A DNA stretch of 64,000 bases from NCBI RefSeq assembly GCF_000383575.1, contig NZ_KB911579.1, positions 375,707-439,706 of the forward strand, read 5' to 3'. Below, one piece after another: positions 58,201-64,000 of the stretch. Made by a program: the position numbers and the translations under genes. Positions within the stretch are counted from its first letter, which is position 1. Each line of letters opens with the position of its first letter. This stretch comes from Salinispora oceanensis (GTDB lineage Bacteria > Actinomycetota > Actinomycetes > Mycobacteriales > Micromonosporaceae). Under the pieces are notes generated by a model that was not told the DNA's origin, did not search any database, and saw only the letters and a program-made list of their open reading frames with translations.

Positions 58201-58537
58201 GCCGGCCCGCAGCAGCCGGGCCGGCGTCGCCCACGAGCACCCGGCACCGCCACGGCCGCCATCGCCTTCTCCCTACTCCACCGACCGCGTCACTCCACCG
58301 ACCGCGTCGGGGCTGCGGACTACCCGTTCGGCGTCCTTCGACACCTCCACCGACGGACGAATAATCCGGACGTATGTGATGGAACACCGGTGGCGGTCGG
58401 CTCCGGTGACAAACATCGCTAGCCTGAGAGGCCAGTGAGATTTCAGCGGCAGACGAGGTTTGCGCGTGACCACGCGAACCAACGGCGGTTCAGCCGCTCC
58501 GAACGGAGCCGCCGTCGAGGCGACGAGGAGGACGTCC
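58201..58537. other. Divergent region between mnhA and moxR
   Basis: No gene in about 337 bp if moxR starts at 58538. GCCGGCCCG (58201-58209) pairs with CGGGCCGGC (58217-58225) right at the mnhA ATG. TAGCCT near 58420 might be a -10 for moxR. Repeated CACCGACCGCGTC (58278 and 58293 areas) is noted. Confidence 0.5.
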
Positions 58538-59590
58538 GTGACCCAACAGACCCGGGACGAGGTGGGCGGTCTGCTGCCACACGATGAGTTCCGCGCCGCC
58601 GGGGACGCCATCGTGGCGAACATCGAACAGGTCATCGAGGGCAAGACCGCCACCGTGCAGCTCGCCCTCGCCGTTCTGCTCGCCGAGGGCCACCTACTCA
58701 TTGAGGACGTACCCGGAGTCGGCAAGACCAAGCTGGCCAAGGCGCTGGCGCGCTCGATCGACTGCTCGGTACGCCGCATCCAGTTCACCCCCGACCTGCT
58801 GCCCAGCGACGTCACCGGGGTCAGCGTCTACAACCAGGAGACGCACGACTTCGAGTTCCGCCCCGGCGCGGTCTTCGCCAACCTGGTGGTCGGCGACGAG
58901 ATCAACCGAGCCTCGCCGAAGACCCAGTCAGCGCTGCTGGAGTGCATGGAGGAGCGGCAGGTCACCGTGGATGGCGTGACCTACCCGCTGCAGACGCCAT
59001 TCATGGTGGTCGCCACCCAGAACCCGATCGAGATGGAGGGCACGTACCCGCTGCCGGAGGCCCAGCGCGACCGCTTCACCGCCCGGATCGCGATGGGGTA
59101 CCCGGATGCCGGGGCCGAGCTGGCGATGCTCGACGGGCACGGGGCCAGTGACCCGCTGGAGTCGCTACGGCCGGTCTCCGATGCCAGCACCGTCAACCGA
59201 CTCATCACCCACGTCCGGCAGATTCACGTCGCCGACGCCGTCAAGCGGTACGCGGTGGAGCTGGTCACCGCCACCCGAGAGGCCCCCGACCTCCGCCTCG
59301 GCGCGTCGCCCCGCGCGACCCTCCAGTTGCTGCGCACCGCGCGCGCGGTCGCCGCGCTCGAGGGACGCGACTACGTCCTCCCCGACGATCTGCAGGTACT
59401 GGCCGTACCGGTGCTGGCGCACCGGATCATCCCGACCGCCGACGCCCAGCTGGCCCGACGCACCACCGACACGATCGTCTCCGATCTGGTGCACCGGCTG
59501 CCGCTGCCGCAGGAGCGCCGGCGTTCCTCGTACGACACCCGGCCCGTCACCGACAGCGCCCGCGCCCCGTACGAGCCGCGGAGGGCGTGA
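58538..59590 (+). CDS. MoxR family AAA+ ATPase
   Basis: 350 aa. Walker A GVGKTKLAKALARS after LLIEDVP; Walker B ANLVVGDEINRASPKTQSALLECMEE; sensor ATQNPIEMEGTYPLPEAQRDRF. MoxR ATPases act as chaperones for insertion of metals or cofactors into partner proteins, usually together with a DUF58 protein. GTG 58538 is chosen because GAGGAGG precedes it at good spacing; GTG 58466 (ACGAGG upstream) is an alternative giving 374 aa. Confidence 0.92.
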   Translation: MTQQTRDEVGGLLPHDEFRAAGDAIVANIEQVIEGKTATVQLALAVLLAEGHLLIEDVPGVGKTKLAKALARSIDCSVRRIQFTPDLLPSDVTGVSVYNQETHDFEFRPGAVFANLVVGDEINRASPKTQSALLECMEERQVTVDGVTYPLQTPFMVVATQNPIEMEGTYPLPEAQRDRFTARIAMGYPDAGAELAMLDGHGASDPLESLRPVSDASTVNRLITHVRQIHVADAVKRYAVELVTATREAPDLRLGASPRATLQLLRTARAVAALEGRDYVLPDDLQVLAVPVLAHRIIPTADAQLARRTTDTIVSDLVHRLPLPQERRRSSYDTRPVTDSARAPYEPRRA

Positions 59591-59591
59591 G

Positions 59592-60887
59592 GTGCGCGAC
59601 GGGCTACGCGGGCTGACCACGCGGGGCCGGTCGTTCCTCGCCGCGGCGGTCGCGGCGGGGATCTCGGCCACCATCCTCGGTGAGCGGGACCTGCTCCGGG
59701 TCGCGGTACTGCTCACGGTCCTGCCGCTGTTGGCAGCGCTCTACGTCGGCCGCAGCCGGTACAAGCTGGCCTGCAATCGCTCGCTGGAGCCAGCGCGCGT
59801 ACCCGCCGGCGCCAGCTCCCGGGTGGTGCTGCGCCTACAGAACCTGTCCCGCCTGCCCACCGGAACGCTCCTGCTGGAGGACCGGCTGCCGTACGCACTG
59901 GGCAGCCGGCCCCGGGTCGTGCTGGACCGGCTCGGCGCGCAGCAGGCCAGCTCGGTGGCGTACACGGTGCGGGCCGACGTACGCGGCCGATACAAGATCG
60001 GCCCACTGACGGTCCGGATAGCCGACCCGTTCGGTCTGTGCGAGGTAACCCGGGCCTTCCCCGGCACCGACCAGTTGACGGTGGTCCCGCAGGCCACTCC
60101 CCTGCCCACGGTCCGGCTTCCCAGCGAGTACGCGGGCAGTGGCGACAGCCGGGCCCGGTCGGTCGCGGTGCACGGCGAGGACGACGCGGCGACCCGGGAG
60201 TACCGGCTGGGCGACGACCTACGGCGGGTGCACTGGAAGTCAACCGCGCGCACCGGTGAGCTGATGGTCCGGCGCGAGGAGCAGCCCTGGGAGAGCCGCG
60301 CCACCGTGCTGCTGGACACCCGGGCGTACGGGCACTGCGGTGACGGGCCCACGGCCAGCTTCGAGTGGGCGGTCTCCGCCGCCGCGAGCATCGCCGTGCA
60401 CCTGCGCCAGAGCGGCTATCGGCTGCGGCTGCTCACCGGCTCCGGTACGGACATCGACGCGACGGAGGCGACCGGGCACGGACTCCTCCTGGATAACCTC
60501 GCCGACGCACGCCTCGACCAGGGGACTGAGATCGCCACGCTGGTCCGGGCGGCTCGGCAACACGTCACCGGCGGTCTGATCATCGGTCTGTTCGGGACGC
60601 TGAGCACCGTTGAGGCAGAACTGCTGGCCGCGCTCCGTGGCAACGGCACCACCTGCGTGGCGTTGTTACAGAACAGCTCCACCTGGCTCACCCTGCCGGA
60701 CAATGCCCGGGCCGAGGCCGACGACGCGTACGCCACCGCCGCGCTCGCGCTGGTACGAGGTGGCTGGCGGGTGATCGGCGTAGACCACGGCTCCCGGTTG
60801 CCGGTCCTGTGGCCGCAGGCCGGCCGGGGCTCGCAGGGCTTCGCCGTTCGGGCCGCGTCGGCCGAGACCGTGGCGAGCAGACGATGA
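59592..60887 (+). CDS. DUF58 domain protein
   Basis: 431 aa. Two N-terminal hydrophobic segments (RSFLAAAVAAGISATILG and LLRVAVLLTVLPLLAALYVG), a beta-rich part, then the DUF58 signature GDDLRRVHWKSTARTGELMVRREEQPWE and a VWA-like C-terminal region (ATVLLDTRAYGHCGDG). GTG at 59592, one base after the moxR stop, with GGAGGG. Partner of the MoxR ATPase. Function of the pair in this organism is unknown. Confidence 0.9.
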   Translation: MRDGLRGLTTRGRSFLAAAVAAGISATILGERDLLRVAVLLTVLPLLAALYVGRSRYKLACNRSLEPARVPAGASSRVVLRLQNLSRLPTGTLLLEDRLPYALGSRPRVVLDRLGAQQASSVAYTVRADVRGRYKIGPLTVRIADPFGLCEVTRAFPGTDQLTVVPQATPLPTVRLPSEYAGSGDSRARSVAVHGEDDAATREYRLGDDLRRVHWKSTARTGELMVRREEQPWESRATVLLDTRAYGHCGDGPTASFEWAVSAAASIAVHLRQSGYRLRLLTGSGTDIDATEATGHGLLLDNLADARLDQGTEIATLVRAARQHVTGGLIIGLFGTLSTVEAELLAALRGNGTTCVALLQNSSTWLTLPDNARAEADDAYATAALALVRGGWRVIGVDHGSRLPVLWPQAGRGSQGFAVRAASAETVASRR

Positions 60888-60903
60888 ACCGGAGGCCGCA
60901 CGC

Positions 60904-63360
60904 ATGATCTCCCACCGGAACCTCGGCCTGGTCGCTGCCGCCGCGACACTGCTCGCCGCGGCGCCGTTGTCGGCCGTCTTCGACCGCTGGACCTGGCTAG
61001 TCCAGTCGACCATGGCGGTCGCGATGGTGGCCGCGGTGGCCGCCCTGGCCCGGCTGGGGCGGGCCCCGCGGTGGGGACAGGTGCTGGCCATGCTCGGTGG
61101 CCTGTTACTCGCTCTGACGTGGCTCTTCCCCTCCGGTGCCGAGTTGCTGGGCGTGGTGCCGACCCCGGCCACCATCGGGCACTTCGGGGCGCTGGCGGAA
61201 GCGTCACTGGTAGACATGCGCACCTACCGCGTGAAGGTGCCCGACACCGACCCGATGCTCTTCCTCACGGTGCTCGGCATCGGCGGGGTCGCCGTGCTGG
61301 TTGATCTGCTGACGGTCGGGCTGCGCCGGCCCGCGCTCGCCGGCCTGCCGATGCTGGCCATCTACTCGGTCCCGGTGGCCATCTACGTGGACAGTGTCCC
61401 GCCGCTGCCGTTCGTCATCGGCGCGGCCGGTTACCTGTGGCTGCTGGCCGCCGACAACGTCGACCGGGTCCGGCGGTTCGGCCGGCGTTTCACCGGCGAC
61501 GGCCGGGGGGTGGAAGGGTGGGAGAACTCCCCGCTTGCCGCCGCCGGTCGCCGGCTCGCGGCGGTGGGGGTCGCGGTCGCGGTCCTGCTGCCGCTGGCGG
61601 TGCCGGGGATGACCGGCGACCTACTCGACAGATTCGGCTCGGGTAGCGGGGAGGGCGCAGGTGGAGCGGGCCGGGGTACAACCGGCCAGGTTGACCTCTT
61701 CTCGGCCCTGCAGGGCCAGCTCAACCAGGGCGAGATCACTGACCTGGTGAAGGTGACCACCAATGCGCCGTCCCCCGCCTACCTCCGGTTCGGCACTGCC
61801 GACCAGTTGCGCAGCGACGGCTTCCGGCCACGGTCTCTCAGTGGCCCGTCGGCCAACCGGGAGTTCAACCCGACCGTGCCAGACCGGGAGGGAATCACCC
61901 GCGCCCGCTACCAGGCGACGGTGGAGGTGACGGAGAGTTTCGACATGCCGCTGCTGCCGGTGTACGCCGAGCTGGCGCGGTTGAACCTGAACGGCAGATG
62001 GTCCTACGACCCGTACCAACAGGTCGTCTTCTCCAATCGGGAGCATTCGGCGGGCAAGCGCTACGAGTTCGAGTACGTGCAGTCGACCTACTCCCCGACG
62101 GCCTTGCGGCAGGCCCGCCCGCTCCCGGCCGAGCACGGCCTCCGCCGGCAGACAGCCACGCCGACGGTGCCCGCGGTGGAGGAGCTGGTGCAGGAGCTCA
62201 CCCAGGACCAAGGCACCGAGTACGACAAGGTACGGGCCATCTATGACCACTTCGCCACCGAGAACGGGTTCAGCTACGCCCTCAGCACCGAGGGGGGCAC
62301 CAGCGGTCAGGAAATCGTCGACTTCCTCGCCAACAAGGTCGGGTTCTGTCAGCAGTACGCCGCCGCGATGGCGTGGTTGGTTCGGGCCGCCGACATTCCG
62401 GCTCGGGTCGCCTTCGGGTTCACCACCGGCAACAAATCCGACGGTGACACCTACGTACTGACCAACCGTAATCTGCATGCCTGGACCGAGGTCTACTTCG
62501 ACGGGTTCGGCTGGGTTCCGTTCGATGCCACTCCCGCGTACGGCGTGCCGGGGTCCATCCGGTCCGACTGGGCCCCCGATCTTGAGGTGGAGGAGGAGGT
62601 TGCCCCGGGACCGAGCGCGACAGCGGGACCGACGGACTCGGGTTCCGGGACGGGTCAGAACCAGCTGGACGAAGGGCTGGAGGAAGAGCTGTCCGGGGAG
62701 TCGGGTAGCACCGGCATCCCCACCCGGCCCGGGTCATCCTGGCTCTGGTGGGCGATCGGGGCGCTGGCCCTGCTCGTGCTGTCTTCCGCCCCGGCGGTGC
62801 AGCGGTCCGCCCTACGCCGACGGCGCAGTGGCAGACGGATGCCCTCGGCCGTGCCGGCGGGGGTAGCCACGGGCGGAATGTCCTCCGGCGACCAGCGCAT
62901 GGTGGTGCTGGCCGACGCGGACCGGGCTCGGGCCGACGCGCACGCGGCCTGGGACGAGTTGCTGGACACGTTGGTGGACTTCCGGCAACGGATCAACCGG
63001 GCGGAGACCCCGCGCGCCACCGCCAGCCGGCTCGCCCGAGACACCTTCCCGGCGGACAGCGAGGCCACAGCGGCGGTACGGCTGCTGGGCCGGGCCGAGG
63101 AACTCGCCCGCTATGCCCCGGATCCGCACCCCGGGGAACCGCTGCTGCCGGCCCTGCGCCGGGTCCGGGCCGCGCTCGTGGCGGAATCCGACCGCCGCAC
63201 GCGCCTGCTGGCGGCAGTCCTGCCCCCGTCGATGCTGCTGCGTTGGCGGGTCGCCGTCGCAGACGCCTCGGCCCGCCTGGTGGCGTCCTACGGCCGGCTC
63301 CGGGCCGCGACCCTACGCTGGAGCCCGCGTCGGCTGTTCGCCGACCGCCACCCCCGTTGA
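60904..63360 (+). CDS. Transglutaminase-like membrane protein (TgpA-type)
   Basis: 818 aa. N-terminal five- to six-helix membrane domain, an extracytoplasmic transglutaminase core with Cys in VGFCQQYAAAMAWLVRAADIPARVAFGF, His in NLHAWTEVYFDGFGWVPFDATP and Asp in the same stretch, another TM helix (WWAIGALALLVLSSAPAV), and a cytoplasmic DUF4129 tail with AHAAWDELLDTLVDF. Third gene of a moxR-DUF58-tgpA set. Substrates of such proteins are unknown. Confidence 0.9.
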   Translation: MISHRNLGLVAAAATLLAAAPLSAVFDRWTWLVQSTMAVAMVAAVAALARLGRAPRWGQVLAMLGGLLLALTWLFPSGAELLGVVPTPATIGHFGALAEASLVDMRTYRVKVPDTDPMLFLTVLGIGGVAVLVDLLTVGLRRPALAGLPMLAIYSVPVAIYVDSVPPLPFVIGAAGYLWLLAADNVDRVRRFGRRFTGDGRGVEGWENSPLAAAGRRLAAVGVAVAVLLPLAVPGMTGDLLDRFGSGSGEGAGGAGRGTTGQVDLFSALQGQLNQGEITDLVKVTTNAPSPAYLRFGTADQLRSDGFRPRSLSGPSANREFNPTVPDREGITRARYQATVEVTESFDMPLLPVYAELARLNLNGRWSYDPYQQVVFSNREHSAGKRYEFEYVQSTYSPTALRQARPLPAEHGLRRQTATPTVPAVEELVQELTQDQGTEYDKVRAIYDHFATENGFSYALSTEGGTSGQEIVDFLANKVGFCQQYAAAMAWLVRAADIPARVAFGFTTGNKSDGDTYVLTNRNLHAWTEVYFDGFGWVPFDATPAYGVPGSIRSDWAPDLEVEEEVAPGPSATAGPTDSGSGTGQNQLDEGLEEELSGESGSTGIPTRPGSSWLWWAIGALALLVLSSAPAVQRSALRRRRSGRRMPSAVPAGVATGGMSSGDQRMVVLADADRARADAHAAWDELLDTLVDFRQRINRAETPRATASRLARDTFPADSEATAAVRLLGRAEELARYAPDPHPGEPLLPALRRVRAALVAESDRRTRLLAAVLPPSMLLRWRVAVADASARLVASYGRLRAATLRWSPRRLFADRHPR

Positions 63361-63408
63361 CCACACCCGCCCCAACCGGCGACGACCGGTTGGGGCGGGT
63401 GTGGTCAA
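63357..63408. terminator. Bidirectional terminator with a 23-bp perfect stem
   Basis: Arms 63357-63379 and 63386-63408 match exactly around the 6-nt loop CGACGA. The stem contains the TGA stop of the transglutaminase gene (63358-63360). It serves the converging DUF3040 gene as well, whose stop is at 63413-63415. Confidence 0.85.
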
Positions 63409-63412
63409 GGGC

Positions 63413-63808
63413 TCAACGGCGCCCCTCTGGGCGCTGCCGCCACCGGTCCTCCATCCGGTCCAGAATTGACGGTCGACGACCCGACCGACCACGGGGCCGG
63501 CGGCGCGTCGTCGTCCCACCCACGACATGCAGGTCGGGGGACTGCGACCGCCGGTGTGACTGCGCCCCGAAGCCCAACGCGGCCAACATGACGACGAAAC
63601 CCGCCACCGCTAGTGGCGGGGTCTTGATTACCGCGCCGTAAACCAGCAGGGACAGGCCGACGACGACCACGCCGGCAGCGATGAGCAGACGACGCCGCGC
63701 GTGGAAACGCGGGTCGCTGGCGCGCACGGCCGAGGCGAACTTAGGGTCCTCGGCAAGCGACCGCTCGATCTGATCGAACAGCCGCTGCTCGTGCTCCGAG
63801 AGCGGCAC
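63413..63808 (-). CDS. DUF3040 membrane protein
   Basis: 131 aa. N-terminal MPLSEHEQRLFDQIERSLAEDPKFASAVR is the DUF3040 hallmark, followed by two helices (LLIAAGVVVVGLSLLVYGAVI and LAVAGFVVMLAALGFGAQ) and a basic tail. GTG start at 63808. Family is common in actinobacteria, often next to dinB. Function unknown. Confidence 0.9.
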   Translation of the reverse strand: MPLSEHEQRLFDQIERSLAEDPKFASAVRASDPRFHARRRLLIAAGVVVVGLSLLVYGAVIKTPPLAVAGFVVMLAALGFGAQSHRRSQSPDLHVVGGTTTRRRPRGRSGRRPSILDRMEDRWRQRPEGRR

Positions 63809-63949
63809 GGCACTCCTCCCCGGTCACGTTGGTCGGCCCGGGCGGCCGACAGACCGTGGCAGCCAACCAGCTGCTTACCCGCAAGTCTACGAGGGCCCTC
63901 GCGCGTCGGAAAGCGGGACGACCTATGGCCGGCGCTGATTTTCCCTCAG

Positions 63950-64000
63950 GTGCTGGTCACGGGCGCGCAACAGGCTGGCTGGACCGATGACGGACCGTCC
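63950..64000 (+). CDS. Possible 5' end of a gene leaving the window
   Basis: From GTG 63950 the frame is open to the edge and reads VLVTGAQQAGWTDDGPS. No clear ribosome site is seen, and ATG 63989 in another frame is possible. In related genomes a DNA polymerase IV gene often neighbours DUF3040, but 17 codons are too few to identify it. Confidence 0.25.
   Translation, partial: MLVTGAQQAGWTDDGPS

Overview
The window is high-GC DNA from an actinobacterium. Heavy GTG start usage, ATGA/GTGA gene overlaps, leaderless-looking promoters, Wag31/SepF/FtsZ-type division genes and a MurT/GatD pair all point to Micromonosporaceae, probably Salinispora or Micromonospora. That assignment is inference from gene content and order. 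It reads as core chromosome: I see no integrase, transposase, CRISPR array, tRNA or rRNA gene, and no obvious genomic island.

Layout. 1-1.6 kb: 5' part of trpE and hisI (minus). 1.7-8.6 kb: an accessory block with an ABC-2 exporter plus TetR regulator, a heterodimeric ABC exporter pair separated by a 56-bp tandem repeat, and a TIGR03085-type protein. 8.7-12.8 kb: an LtrA-like membrane protein, the divergent MocR-type regulator/YczE pair, and a small unknown. 12.8-20.3 kb: hisF, then a MarR-regulated oxidoreductase, then the hisD-C-B-(small)-H-(small)-priA operon. 20.3-26.8 kb: a Lon-N domain protein, a membrane protein, a ParA-like ATPase, a proline-rich membrane protein, an RluA-type pseudouridine synthase, lspA and a TraR/DksA zinc-finger protein. 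27.4-46.3 kb: the division and cell wall (dcw) cluster, all minus, running from mraZ (46.3 kb) through rsmH, ftsL-like, ftsI, murE, murF, mraY, ftsW, murG, murC, ftsQ, ftsZ, yggS, sepF, yggT and wag31 to two small genes. 46.6-49.4 kb: the divergent murT-gatD and a TVP38-family gene. 49.5-52.6 kb: leuS with a leader-peptide attenuator. 52.6-58.2 kb: an Mrp-type Na+/H+ antiporter operon (A,C,D,E,F,G). 58.5-63.4 kb: moxR, a DUF58 gene and a transglutaminase gene. 63.4-63.8 kb: a DUF3040 gene, then the edge of another possible gene.

How the genes work together. The dcw genes make lipid II (MurE, MurF, MraY, MurG, MurC) and build the septum (FtsZ, FtsQ, FtsW, FtsI, SepF, Wag31). MurT/GatD amidates the stem peptide and is transcribed away from mraZ. 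MraZ-type repeats point both ways in the shared promoter, so MraZ may control both units. murD is missing from its usual place between mraY and ftsW, and the yggS-ftsZ interval has no room for pgeF.

The strongest regulatory observations are: (1) a leaderless 12-codon leader peptide with three Leu codons followed by an intrinsic terminator upstream of leuS; (2) MraZ-type boxes on both strands between mraZ and murT; (3) a perfect 46-bp palindrome that contains the promoter of a MarR gene; (4) a 14-bp-stem hairpin at the ftsW start where murD would be expected; (5) a tandem duplication at the mnhD/mnhE junction that creates a coupled 20-codon ORF. I did not find a convincing wholly new multi-gene system. 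The least explained protein pair is the ATPase with a KGGVHKTT Walker A and its proline-rich membrane neighbour at 21.9-24.6 kb.
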